64,000 bases of DNA from Saccharicrinis sp965230625 (lineage in GTDB: Bacteria > Bacteroidota > Bacteroidia > Bacteroidales > Marinilabiliaceae), in NCBI GenBank assembly GCA_965230625.1, contig CBDDLL010000001.1, positions 1,674,001 to 1,738,000 of the forward strand, given 5' to 3'. Both the position numbers and the translations under genes were made by a program. Shown here piece after piece: positions 38,001-48,200 of this stretch. Position 1 is the first letter of the stretch; every line of letters starts with the position of its first letter. A model generated the notes under the pieces. It was given only the letters and a program-made list of their open reading frames with translations, was not told the origin of the DNA and made no database searches.

Positions 38001-41000
38001 GCGGGATTATTTACTTCCAATAATAATAATACTTATTTTTCAGGTTCTTCAGATCAAGTTATTACTGTTAGTGGTACTGGAAGTTTTTATAATTTATATA
38101 AAAATACGTCAACTAAGTTAACTATAGCGAATGATATTACAGTTGCGAATGATATTTACTTAAGTAAAGGTTCATTTGATGATGGAGGTAATAGTTTGTT
38201 TGTGCAAGGAGATATGAGTATTGATATTAATACAATATCAAGTGGAGGTGAAGGAATTGTAGCTTGTGGATCTAAACAACAGCAATTAATTGGAAGTCCA
38301 ACATTATCAACTTTAAAGATTGATAATATTGATGGTGTTAAGGTTCCGGTTGGAAATCAGATAAGCATTTCAGAAAGACTAATAATGAACAATGGTATAT
38401 TTGATATTGACCAAAATTTATTAGTAATAGAAAAAGGAGCAATTATAGAAGAAGCTTCTTCTTTCTCCGAAACTAATATGATTCAGACCAATATATCATT
38501 TATTGATGCTGGAATAAAAATTTATTTCCCAAATATAAGTTCTGTAACAAACTATACTTATCCAATCGGCTCACAAGGTAAATATACTCCTGTAACATTT
38601 TCTATTAACACAATAAATGATGGGGGTGCCATTAGAGTTAAAGCGGCCAATGAGTGTCAGCCTACAGTGCAAGATGGATTAGGAACAATGGGAGCGGATG
38701 AAACCAATAACGTATTACAATATTATTGGATTTTAGATGCGGAAGGAACAAGTGGTGTAGATGCAACTGTTTTAATGCAAGCATGTGATGATGATGAGTC
38801 AGTTACTGGATCAAATGACCCATCTGACTATATTACAGCCAGATTAAGGAGCCGTGCATCAGGAATTTGGGAGAAATATGGTGATGCTTTTAATAACGAT
38901 TACAACGAAAGTACACATGAGCTTACATTCTCATTGTTAGGTGGAGACGACCAAATAGATGGTGACTATACAGCTGGTATTGATGATGCTATTCCAGATC
39001 AAGTTGCCCAATATATTACGCAAAATGATGGAGACTGGAGTGAAGCATCTACTTGGTTACCAAATATTGTTGGTGGGCCGCGTGGCGCAAGAGTATTGAT
39101 AAGGCACGAATTAGAAATGGATGCAAACTATAAAGTATCTTACGAAACTCAAATTGATGATGGAGGTAAGCTTAAAATTAACGATACGTTTGGACATAGA
39201 TTGGGTAATGTATTTGGAACAGGTACATTATATCTAGAGCGAGGAGATTTACCTGCAGGAGACTATGATGGCTTTTTTACAGCTGATAGTGGAAGGATAG
39301 AATATGGCTACACAGGTGTATTAGACGGAAGTGAAGATTATGATATTCTTAGTTCAATTTCTTCAGTTAACACGGTTGTGATAAGTGGTGCTGGTATTAG
39401 AAGGATGCCCAATGTTGAACTTCAAGTATATGGTGATTTCGTAATTGGGGATGGAATAAATAATCCTGAAGTAATTAATGAATATAGCCAAAAGTTAAAT
39501 ATCAGTAAGGATTTGGAGTTTAACAGTGGAACTTATACATCAAAAACAGGAGTTAATAGTACGATAAACTTTAATGGTACTACATTGCAGCAAATTAAGG
39601 GATCTAAAGGATTTACTGAATCAAACTCTAGTTCGTTTTATAACATTGAACTAAACAATAGTGCAGGTTTAAAGTTGGGTGCTGATATAGAAATTGAAGG
39701 GGATTTAACCTTATCATCAGGTATCATTAATTCATCGAGCAATACGTTGACACTGACTAATTCATCCAACAGTTGTGTAACAGGAGCTTCAAACAGTTCA
39801 TATATTGATGGGCCTGTTAGAAAAAATATCCTGGCCGGTGATCGATTTGATTTCCCTGTAGGAAATAGTGGAAGATACGGAAATGTATTAGTTAGCAATG
39901 TAAGTTCTACCGGGATGTGGGAAGCTGAATATACCAACAGCAACCCAACAGGTGGCGGTTTTGATGTAGATAGCTATACTGGAGATGTAGAATACGTAAA
40001 CCATAACGAATACTGGAGGGTACAGGCTCCATCATCAGGAGAAACAGCCAATTTAGAGTTGCGCTGGGATGCCAGCAGTGGAGTAACCTTGGATGGCAAC
40101 TTCAGGGTTGTGAGGTGGACAGATTTAGCCACCGATGCTTGGTCGGAATTGAGTATTGGTACAACCACGGGAACATCAAGTAGCGGTACTGCTGATTTAC
40201 AATCCGATTTAAGCTTTGGTTATGCAACAGGTAATACTAACCATTACCTAACCTTTGGAACTATTTCGGTACCAGCCTATACATGGTTGGGGAACAGTTC
40301 CGATTGGTTCTTGACCACCAACTGGGCAGGTGGGGTACTTCCTTCTGGGGCATCTGATATCACAATCAATTCGGCATCGAATAACCCAATTATTGACCCA
40401 GCAAAAGCCAGTGGGGTAACCCAGGTGAACAATCTTACAGTTGATGCAGGGGCAACCCTGACAATCATGCCAGGTTCTCAGTTTACCGTAAACGGGGATC
40501 TTGTAACCAATGATGACAATGGCTTGGTGATCCAAAATACGAATAGCTTGCCTGCTTCATTTATTGTAAATGGGAGCACAACAGGAAATGTTAAATTTGA
40601 GTGGATTTACGATGCAGGCCGTTACTGGTATATTGGTCATTCAATTTCAAATCCGGTAATATCAAGCTACGATGATTTAGTAGGTGGGTCAAATAATTAT
40701 AAATTATACAGGTATACAGGACGTTGGACTAATATCTCTAAAACAGCCTATGACTTTACAGGCAAACCATTAGAAGGTTATGCAGTTAAGTTCAATGATC
40801 AAACTACTGTTACGCATGTAGGAAGCTTAAATAATAACGCGCAATATACCAGGAGTATAGGGTGGGGCTTTAACTTAATGGCCAATCCATTCCCAAGTTA
40901 TCTTGACCTATCAGATATAGGACAATGGAATTTTGGAACAGCGCTGTTAACCGTATACACCCGTACTACATTACCAGGAGATATTAGGGGGTATTCGGCA

Positions 41001-41876
41001 TATAACATGGTCAGTGGTGAAGGAGTAAACGGAGGTACGCAATATGTAGCCCCTGGGCAGGCCTTCTATGTTTATAACCAATCAGGTAATTTCGATTTTG
41101 AAGTAAATGCCACAACGAAAATCCACACTTCTGGAGTGGAGTTGAAATCGACAGGAGGTGCCAGGGTCAAAGATGATGTAATTCGTTTTGAGATGAACAA
41201 TGGAATCACTACAGATCAGTCAGTCATTGTATTTAGGAGCCCTGGGGTATTTGAAATGACACAAAACGATACAGAGAAGCGTATGGAGAATAATGAAGTG
41301 GTACCTAATGTTTATTCATTAAAAGGGTCTAAAAATATAGCCATTAACTTATTGCCAGAAGTGGAAAATGTGGAGTCGGTACAATTGGGTTATAAATTAG
41401 GATCAAAAGGTTCAGGAGTTTCTACTTTGCGATTTACCAATATTCAGGATTTCCAGCCAGGAATACCAGTATACTTAACCGATCATTTAACAGGTGGGCA
41501 AGTAAACCTAAGAGAGGAGCCTGTTTATGAATTTATGGCAGAAGCAGGAACCGTAAATGAGCGTTTTGAGATTGTATTTGAAGCGCCAATCTCGACAGAT
41601 GTTTCAGAAAGAATAAAAGGAAAAGATGGAATAGATGTTTATGCATATGCTCATTCAGGAGGAATAACTGTGGTAGAGAACTTGTTGGAAGAAGGTGAGC
41701 CGGGAAGCATTAATATAATGGTTACTGATGCAGCTGGAAAAGTATTCCATAGTTCCGATTATAAGTACAGTGGTAAACATATTATTGCAGAATCATTTAC
41801 AAAAGGTATTTACATGGTAGTTGTAACCGAGTTAAATAAGGGAAGATATACTTATAAAGTAGTTGTAAAAGATTAA
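32025..41876 (+). CDS. Giant secreted LamG-like/beta-strand-repeat protein 3 (T9SS type A sorting domain), subfamily B
   Basis: The protein is 3283 residues, with signal peptide MKKKFFYLAVFLCFITRISAQ. Residues about 22-265 look like a LamG/concanavalin A-type jelly roll (ILWLYANSLGL, WNDISGN, IAEVIFYKDNLNTAQRRIV). A linked domain (about 270-430; IGQESDGNHLAA ... YYTLGTKD) follows, as is common after such lectin folds in Bacteroidota. W modules then start near 440 (GDWNDWETWTLD), 1378 (NNNDNWNQSSRW), 2330 (GDWSEASTWLP) and 2751 (SDWFLTTNWAGG), with FPIG-type modules near 1238, 2180 and 2612, and a T9SS sorting domain near 3203. The lectin-like domain suggests glycan binding. Up to about 39720 the sequence is diverged from genes 1 and 2; beyond it, it is nearly identical to gene 2, a likely recombination join. 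Confidence 0.88.
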   Translation: MKKKFFYLAVFLCFITRISAQNGPGGIGNKDGSNGQPHNILWLYANSLGLTDGEEVAGWNDISGNENHMVSASSNPNYVSNVINGNGIVRFEEASSQYLDFYSDFNTSGINGIEGSTYSFFWVAARRDVTARDQYVFGGTSATANSNLYSGWGYSGGYALGANHWGNNCYATTYYTDTNNEFGFVSCVFNAASIGNTRELFDVGTLIASSTSSSQLGNVTDMRLGYRGGSGNNYADIDIAEVIFYKDNLNTAQRRIVENYLSAKYDIAFQATSNDKYTGHDASYIDAVAGIGQESDGNHLAAYCGGLYIDSNGNLDNGEYLLVGHNSSITNTISLNDLPTGVEGRWLKDWYFDQTGSQNVTIKFDLPEAIGGLYPQNINNYVLLYRSGTSGTYSEVIASVNVGDVDQIAFDVNGSEILDGYYTLGTKDESSSPLKGDNGVTLYTLVSGDWNDWETWTLDPSGALPNNPNHLYPKELSDNVVVKGGKTVTMNINNIQCATLKVEGRLDLAATTGHSFGDISGSGRILLSADNFPSYTDCSGFIDEGEDHGTVVFYGNSSYSLNTAYTFYNIEINMDAGRTVTLLDDYTINGNLTVTSGNLKINDNSSTDLINLTVNGDVTIASAGKISTGTGNTYTYWGGNHSQYHQFIIKGDFTNNGTAQFTNRTSADYSNDDYTGATEVIFNSDTKDQKVLCNGATVFNQLTCDKGTDDTYILDVSASAVANFNLYGRNNEAVTGDSDIGGDRDGNKALRLLAGTLKLGSNIIIPQLAEDNTFEIDADARLWLYANASVTVDSEGWVAVYGTLQCSDNSSYNEITNEGTILRGRSKLNFEGGTHNINAIRTSVWGTAGDHLGAYVQSGGTVNIVNESRNNSYASFHLPFQSNVFQMSGGTLNIEDQGNSGVGDDFALIINSSEENYNVTGGTVIIDMIYDVDYKINTRAPLYNLIVRNTNGSSRTFSIDAFTAANDDTETIDPAQPLVILNDLIIEGANSPVFNTDNVDVTIGGDFRIEEGATYNYGTNTTTFNGTEDAELYIGYTGENDGYEQQFYDFAVSKSTGKSLTITGDTEKTAQFQLDNGYSHTNAKLVTINNNLTIESGILNQGEHSIGLNGPIEVKANGQCGVYEEGTTHLNAMIMLNDAIAVTSQDGAVFGNVKVNPNNSADIITFSSDIYIKRISYFQGRLNLGSNNIKVDYLHNELTTNNYDISSGNAYTEMFYFGGNSSDGGLSILITQNGTYGFPIGVNGKYTPVEMEVENFGDNGYVTISLAQGELKTTYLHGGDLLNYYWSVKKSGFTSVPDVKFDFHYNNSDVVGYESGYYPGSVLTTDPYTRSFINDLGRVDEFNNIITYDDGSGGGISLVEANYSAGTSSRFVGAPTIYYSTTVNNGNDTDFNNNDNWNQSSRWSTVGHYSGTNTGSYPHAGDIAIIGFGLDNSTDNSDDNQRSHWFYIDTNISAAALVFADEVVNANGDVVQRSSSYNPQLTIEADNSISVNFGVVEGQGTFNVEIECSSCSSNPSYSVPRVANIYGDFGDFALDELSQFDYDLSTSDNSAVYLPTNFPSEYPNLHIKGKSGNGRVLIFQEDIEVNRDLVVREGATLRLSDLAEGDITVGRNIDLTINSDGDDIQFPSSGPGRTLSVGGDIIMDNSDDDILVLDNNSWWDVSTHVLEVAGSIQVNEGDIDLYNGTGNHDNAILRLTGTNDGTYTTSNQLMDLYGLEVAKENASFSLDNDVNLFGPTSGVGVNKSIDLQSGALVFNHVDIDVDLTTGDDNFNIPSGATIEVKKGVVNASGGSGIDLSGSIVLSGGTLDMSGGDNPIVYSSSGTASIEISDGNLYVGSQIRRGETTSEGILAFNQSGGNVEIGQDAAGISDRGVFEILNSGSSFTHTNGNFTLVNDLRSNPTIASLYFDPETINLDEGTAITFGNASSTALGNKFTIYGGQAFQNINIINTSATNPKLTSSIVPLFINEDLNISSNAEFDASGLNLEIKGDFNNAGLFTSNNNNTYFSGSSDQVITVSGTGSFYNLYKNTSTKLTIANDITVANDIYLSKGSFDDGGNSLFVQGDMSIDINTISSGGEGIVACGSKQQQLIGSPTLSTLKIDNIDGVKVPVGNQISISERLIMNNGIFDIDQNLLVIEKGAIIEEASSFSETNMIQTNISFIDAGIKIYFPNISSVTNYTYPIGSQGKYTPVTFSINTINDGGAIRVKAANECQPTVQDGLGTMGADETNNVLQYYWILDAEGTSGVDATVLMQACDDDESVTGSNDPSDYITARLRSRASGIWEKYGDAFNNDYNESTHELTFSLLGGDDQIDGDYTAGIDDAIPDQVAQYITQNDGDWSEASTWLPNIVGGPRGARVLIRHELEMDANYKVSYETQIDDGGKLKINDTFGHRLGNVFGTGTLYLERGDLPAGDYDGFFTADSGRIEYGYTGVLDGSEDYDILSSISSVNTVVISGAGIRRMPNVELQVYGDFVIGDGINNPEVINEYSQKLNISKDLEFNSGTYTSKTGVNSTINFNGTTLQQIKGSKGFTESNSSSFYNIELNNSAGLKLGADIEIEGDLTLSSGIINSSSNTLTLTNSSNSCVTGASNSSYIDGPVRKNILAGDRFDFPVGNSGRYGNVLVSNVSSTGMWEAEYTNSNPTGGGFDVDSYTGDVEYVNHNEYWRVQAPSSGETANLELRWDASSGVTLDGNFRVVRWTDLATDAWSELSIGTTTGTSSSGTADLQSDLSFGYATGNTNHYLTFGTISVPAYTWLGNSSDWFLTTNWAGGVLPSGASDITINSASNNPIIDPAKASGVTQVNNLTVDAGATLTIMPGSQFTVNGDLVTNDDNGLVIQNTNSLPASFIVNGSTTGNVKFEWIYDAGRYWYIGHSISNPVISSYDDLVGGSNNYKLYRYTGRWTNISKTAYDFTGKPLEGYAVKFNDQTTVTHVGSLNNNAQYTRSIGWGFNLMANPFPSYLDLSDIGQWNFGTALLTVYTRTTLPGDIRGYSAYNMVSGEGVNGGTQYVAPGQAFYVYNQSGNFDFEVNATTKIHTSGVELKSTGGARVKDDVIRFEMNNGITTDQSVIVFRSPGVFEMTQNDTEKRMENNEVVPNVYSLKGSKNIAINLLPEVENVESVQLGYKLGSKGSGVSTLRFTNIQDFQPGIPVYLTDHLTGGQVNLREEPVYEFMAEAGTVNERFEIVFEAPISTDVSERIKGKDGIDVYAYAHSGGITVVENLLEEGEPGSINIMVTDAAGKVFHSSDYKYSGKHIIAESFTKGIYMVVVTELNKGRYTYKVVVKD
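39720..41876 (+). repeat. Conserved 3' block of the giant-gene family, copy in gene 3
   Basis: The left edge is abrupt: similarity to gene 2 rises from weak to near-identical at the codons for LTLTNSSNSCVTG. Within the block some segments match gene 2 best (NSSDWFLTTNW) and others match gene 4 best (YTGRWTNISK, SIGWGFNL, IGQWNFGTALL). Confidence 0.75.
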
Positions 41877-41893
41877 CAATCACAGATAAAAAG

Positions 41894-41930
41894 AATGGGG
41901 ATGAGTCATTTTAGGTTATCCCCATTTTTT
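41894..41930 (+). terminator. Terminator of giant gene 3
   Basis: AATGGGGAT / ATCCCCATT form the stem, with a 15-base loop and a TTTTTT tail, about 18 bp past the stop. Confidence 0.88.
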
Positions 41931-42276
41931 ATTTAGAGTCAGTAGATTAAAAACTTAATAAGACAATGGTGATAAGAGTCGTTGTTCTCTTAAAGAAAAT
42001 AAACATTATTTAAGATTGAAATAGAAGGTTTTAGAAATGATATTCGAGATAACTATTGCTGGGTATTTTAGTTATATTTGACATTCATCTATAAAATGAT
42101 ATGATTCTCTAATCAAAGTTATTAATTAATTCATCATAGATAATCAAGTATTGTTAATAAAGTAGTAACCTTTAATTAATTAGTCGTATAAATTAGTAAT
42201 TCTTTGCCTTAAATAGACTTTTAATACAAGTAGGTCTAATTTTAAGTAGAATATTGGGGAAATTAAAAATATTGAT
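41931..42276. other. Intergenic region between giant genes 3 and 4
   Basis: This AT-rich stretch holds a candidate promoter (42073-42080) and a leader of about 190 nt for gene 4. A short inverted repeat TAGAC ... GTCTA lies in the leader near 42217-42238. No ORF or RNA gene is supported. Confidence 0.45.
42073..42080 (+). promoter_or_regulatory. Candidate -7 element of giant gene 4
   Basis: TATATTTG is a full match to TAnnTTTG, 196 bp before the ATG. The long leader could hold post-transcriptional control. No -33 TTTG is visible at standard spacing. Confidence 0.4.
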
Positions 42277-45200
42277 ATGATAAGTAGAGTATGTGTGTTA
42301 GCAATTCTTTTGACATTGTCAGGAATAGCTTATTCTCAAACTGTACCTGCAGGTATAGGAAATAGCGATGGAAGTAATGGTCAGCCCAGAAATATTTTAT
42401 GGTTGGATGCATCAAGTTTAAGTTTAACTGATGGTAGTGATGTTACTACCTGGGCAGACTTATCAGGAAATGGGAACGATGCTACGGCTAGTGTAGGTCA
42501 ATATCCTATATTTGTTCAAAACTATGCCAATATAAACAACAAATCATTAGTACAGTTTGATGGGAGTACACAATTCATGTCTCTTGCTTCAAATTTAGGA
42601 ACAAGTGCTAACGGTATTGTAGGTGATGATTTTGCCTGTATAATGGTTGTAGGCAAGCCTAATACCAGTGGCAACTGGTTAATGGGTGGGAATCCGGGAG
42701 GGCCATCTGGAGGTAATCTTCATGTAGGTTGGAGAAACAACACAACTTTTGCTTTTGGATTTTGGGGTAACGATGTTAATGGTACTTCAAGTGGATCGGT
42801 AAATCAACCATCTATTTATTACATGGGTTTAAATTCTTCAGCTAGTCCATCAAGAACTTTATACGAAAATGGATCTCTTTTAAATAGTTCAACTAATACT
42901 AATACTTTATCTCAATGGGCAAGTCCTACAATTGGTAAAATGGGGAATACATATTGGGGAAGAGGTCAGATAGCAGAGATTATAATTTACAAGGGAGTTA
43001 TTAATAATGCGCAAAGAGTTATTATTGATAATTACTTGGCTAACAAATACGGGCTTACCTTATCATCTTCAAATTTATATACAAATTCTAACTACCAAAG
43101 TGATATAACAGCAATTGGTCAAGATTCTGGAGATAGCTATACTTCAGCATCTAGTGCCGGCTTTTATGTAAATGAAAATGGTGCTTTAGACAACGGAGAT
43201 TTTATATTTTTTGCGCACAATGGTACTTCTAATGATACACCTTCTACCGCCGACTTGCCTGGAGGCACAGAAGAAAGGTGGGCTAGGGATTGGTATATTG
43301 AAAAAACAGGGAGCCTAGATGTTAACCTGATTTTTGATTTACCCGAAGGTATTAGTGGGGATTATCCTGCTGATATTAGCAACTATGTTCTTCTATACAG
43401 ATCAATAACAAGCGGAAACTATTCAACAGTATCCGCTACCGTTGCATATGGGGAGAATGATCAAGTAAGCTTTTCTGTTTCTAACGCCGATTTAGTTAAT
43501 GGTTACTATACCTTAGGAACAACAGATGCAACGGACAGTCCGGTAATAGGAAAGCCAGGTTTAACCTGGTATACATTGACCTCAGGAGATTGGACGGATA
43601 CTGATGTTTGGACATTAGATCCATCTGGATCATTACCTAATAACCCATCTTCACAATACCCTAATTTAGAAAGTGATAATGTTGTAGTAAAAAATGGTAA
43701 AACAATTACAGTAGATATTGACAATATAAGTTGTGCCCGTTTAACTGTTGAAGGTCGTTTAGCATTAGGAACTACAAGTGGTCATTCATTTACTACAATA
43801 AATGGAGATGGTCGTATTCTAATGCAAGCAGATAATTTTCCCTCTGGAGATGCTACCCATTTTATCTCAGAAGGTTTAGGAGAGGGAACAGTTGAGTTTA
43901 ATGGAGGAAGTTATAGCATTACAAATGCAAGGCAATTTTTTGATGTAGAGATTAATTTAAGCAATACTTCAAACATTTTAACATTATTAAATGATCTCAC
44001 GATTAATGGAGATTTAAAGATTCAAAATGGAGGATTAAAGATCAATGATAATTCAGCTACAACTATTTTGAGTTTAACTGTTAATGGAAGCGTTGATGTG
44101 CAAACAGATGGTAACATTTCTGTAGGAACAGGAAATACTATTGGTTCCTATTCGATACCTGGAACGATGCCTTCAAGTGGGCAGTATCATAGTATCTTTC
44201 ACCAATTTTATGTAGGAGGTAATTTTATCAACCGGGGTACAGTAAGGCTAACTAATTTAAATGCTCCAACATACAATCAATTTGCTAGTAATGGAGCTGC
44301 AACTTTACGTTTTACCGGAGCATCAGATAATACATTTTATTGCTATAATACTACAGATTTATACAATTTAGTTATAGATAAAGGTTCGGATAGAACATAT
44401 ATATTGGAAGTATATGCTGATGATACCAGTTATTTTAGGTTGTTTGGTCCTAATAACTATGGTAGAAATACTTCGTCGCCATTTTCTAGTGCAGATCCGG
44501 AGGTAAGGAAAGCACTTTGGATTTATCATGGAACTTTAAAGCTTACAGGAAGTGTTTATATTCCTTCTTTATCTGAAGGATCTTTAGGTGGAGGTAATGG
44601 AGATTATACTATAGGTTACAGTGCAAAACTTTGGATTGCAGGAGATGATGTCGAAGTTTATTCAACAGCAAGAAATTCGGATGAAGTACCAGGATTTACA
44701 TCTTCAGATACTTATACAGCAGTAGGAGTAAGCTCAAGTGGTAGCAATAGTGCATTGACGTTATTAGGTGGTTTTCGAATAGATGGTGGAGTTTTTGATA
44801 CTGATAATAGCTACGGATTCGTATTCTGGGATTCGGCCAATCCAATAGCAGAAATTAATGGAGGTGTAGTTAATGTAGAAAAGTTATACCAGGTTGGAAG
44901 TGGAACAGTAACATATAGGCAAACAGGTGGACATCTAACCAAAAATGGAGGAGATGATTTTGACCTGAGTAATACAGAGGCTGTATTTAATATGTCTGGA
45001 GGTACTATCGAAATTCAAACAGGAGACTTCCTAATAGGATCAAAAGAAGGAAATTACAATGTAACAGGAGGAACAGTAATTGTTAAGCAAAATGGAGGTT
45101 CATCACCAATTGTGAACACAACTGCTCCAATTTATAATTTTAGTGTCGAACGATTAAATTCTAGTGGTACTACAACAATTGACCTTCAAAATGAACTAGC

Positions 45201-48200
45201 AGTATTAAATGATTTAACCATTAATGCCAATACTTTTTTTGACCATAACGGAAATAATGTTTCAGTTGGAAGAAACATGTCGATTAATGAAAATGCAGCG
45301 CAAGTAGGCACTAATAATTACGGATATTTATATAGTTCATCTGAGACTAACACTACAACTTTTAATGGTACAGAGAATGGAACTTTATATATTGGTTTTT
45401 CGACTCCGGACAATGGTTATGAGTTATATTTTCATAACCTCGTAATTGATAAGCCATCAGGTAAATCTTTAACCTTAACAGGGGATGTTGAAAAAACAGC
45501 TCAGTACCAGGAAGATAATGGTTATGCTCATCATAGATGTAAATTGTTTCAGGTAGTAAATAACTTTACCATAGAAAGCGGTTTGTTTAATCAAGGAGAA
45601 CATTCCATTCGTTTATTTGGGCCATTAACAGTAAAAGCAAATGGTCAATGTGGAGAGTATATTCCAGGTACTACCCATTTATATGCTATGGTTATGCTTA
45701 AAGATGCTAATCTGAATATAACAACAGAGGAGGGAGCTGTATTTGGAAATATTAAAGTTAACCCAGCAGATCCAACAGACAATATTGCATTTTCAAGTGA
45801 TGTGTATATTAAACGTATTTCTTATTTCCATGGTAGCTTTAATCTGGGAACATATAACCTAAAAGTTGATTATCTGCATGACGAATTAACTGAAAACAAC
45901 TTTGACATTAGTGATGGAGATGTAAATGAGCAAATGTTTTATACGGCGGGAAATGCGTCAGATGGTGGTGTGTCAATATTGATTCCTGAAGGAACAGCAG
46001 ATAATACTGCATTTGGATTTCCAATTGGAGTTAGTAGTAAATATACTCCAGCTGAGATTCATATAGGAGATGTGCCTACAGGAGGTGGTTATGTTCAGAT
46101 AAACCCGGTTCAGGGAGAATTACAAACTACCGATTTGTCTGGGGGTGACCTCTTAAATTATTACTGGAGAGTGAGGCACGAGAGATTTGCAACTTTGCCA
46201 ACTATAAAGTATAGATTTGAGTATGACGATGCAGATGTTGTTGGTACAGAATCTAATTACTATCCTGGAAAAGTATTGGGAGAAACTCCATATACAAGAT
46301 CTTATATAAACGACCAAAGTAATGTGGATAATAGTAATAATAGTATTACTTATGATGATGGTAGCGGAGGGCGTATTACTTTAGAAATAGCAAACTTTTC
46401 AGCCGGTGATAACAATAGGTTTGTGGGAGCTCCAACTATTTATTATAGTAGAATTTCTTCATTTGGTTGGTATAATAGATATTGGGAAGATGGAAATAAT
46501 TGGTCTACAGTGGCTCATGATGGTAGTACAGATAATAGTGCAAGACCAGCTGCCGGAACATGGCCACAATCGGGAGATGTAGCGGTAATTGGATATGGAG
46601 GTACTGGTTCGGCAACACAACAACATTCTATTACAATTAGAGATGGAAGAACAGTTGATGTTGCAGAAGTTGTTTATGATAATCCACACGGTAATGGATG
46701 TAGGTTAGTTTTGATGAGGAATGCAACTATTTCATTCTCAAAAATTAGTGGAACTGGTGGAACGTTTATGCAACGACTTCAAAGTAGTGATAATCCTTCC
46801 ATTACCGGGGACTTTGGAGATTTTTATACGAACAATAATTTTACCTATGGCTATTATTTAGATGCTAATGGGACTTATAATATTACACCACCAACAAATC
46901 AATTTCCAAGTCTTAGGATTGAAGGTGGTAATAGCAATAAGATAGCTATTTTTCAAACGGATATTATTGTTAATAATAATATGAAAGTAGATGGAAGTAC
47001 CACACTTAGAACCAATAATGGAGCTAACGGAGATATAGAGGTAAAAGGTCAGTTACGCATAGGAGGTTATCTTGGAGGAAACATTCAGTTTAATGATCAA
47101 AATGCTCGTATTATTGAAACAAATGACCTTCTATTTAATGGTTCTTCAGGAACAACAAATCTGAGTGTGTTAAACACTACAGCAAGTGGCTTAGAGCATC
47201 GATTAATTGTTAATGGAGACATATCGCAAGATGATCCGGGTGTATTTGATTTATATAATGGCAATGGTGCATCAGATAATAATGTAATACTTGAATTAGC
47301 AGGTGAAGGAAGTAATACTTATACTAGAACGGCTGGAGATATTCCTTCGTTATATAGATTAGTAGTTAATAAAGGAGATGGTACAAGCAATAGTTTTAGT
47401 TTTGATAGTGAAGTTACTGTAAATGGTGTAACATCAGGAGTGGGAGAAGACAAGGCTGTTGAGATACAAAACGGAACTCTTATTTTAAATAATAGCAATA
47501 TAGATATCAACTTAACAACGGGAGATGATTATTTCTCAATTCCATCAAGTGGAGCATTAGAAGTTACACAAGGAACAGTTACTGCTTCTGGAAATTCTGG
47601 TATTTCATTAGATGGTAAATTGTTAATTTCAGGTGGTGAGGTTGATATGAGTGGAGGAAATAATCCTATTGAGTATTCTGCTTCAGGAAGTGCCGAAATA
47701 GAAATTACATCAGGAACTCTTACTGTTGGTTCTCAAATAAGAAGGGCTTTACTAACGGATGATGGAGTATTAACCTATAACCAATCAGGAGGAACGGTGA
47801 TTGTTGGAGAATATAGTGCACCAGAAAATGATAGGGGTGTACTAGAAGTACTTGGTACTGGAAGTCACTTTGAACACACAGGAGGTACATTGCAGATAGC
47901 TAATGGACAAAGTAGTCCGTCAATTGCATCTGTATACTTAAACCCTGAAACAAGCTCAGTAGCAAGTGGAACTACTTTAACTTTCGACCCAGTACAATCA
48001 TCAGGAATTAACGAGATTGGAATCTATTCAACGGTAGCATTAAAGAATTTACTCTTAGTAAATGATGCCAACTTAAATGTTAAGCAGTGGACTGTACCTC
48101 TAATTGTAGAAGGAGATTTTAATATTGAAAGTAATGCAACATTTAATGCTAACGGACAGAGTTTATCAATAGGTGGTGATTTTACAATGAGTGGAGGATT

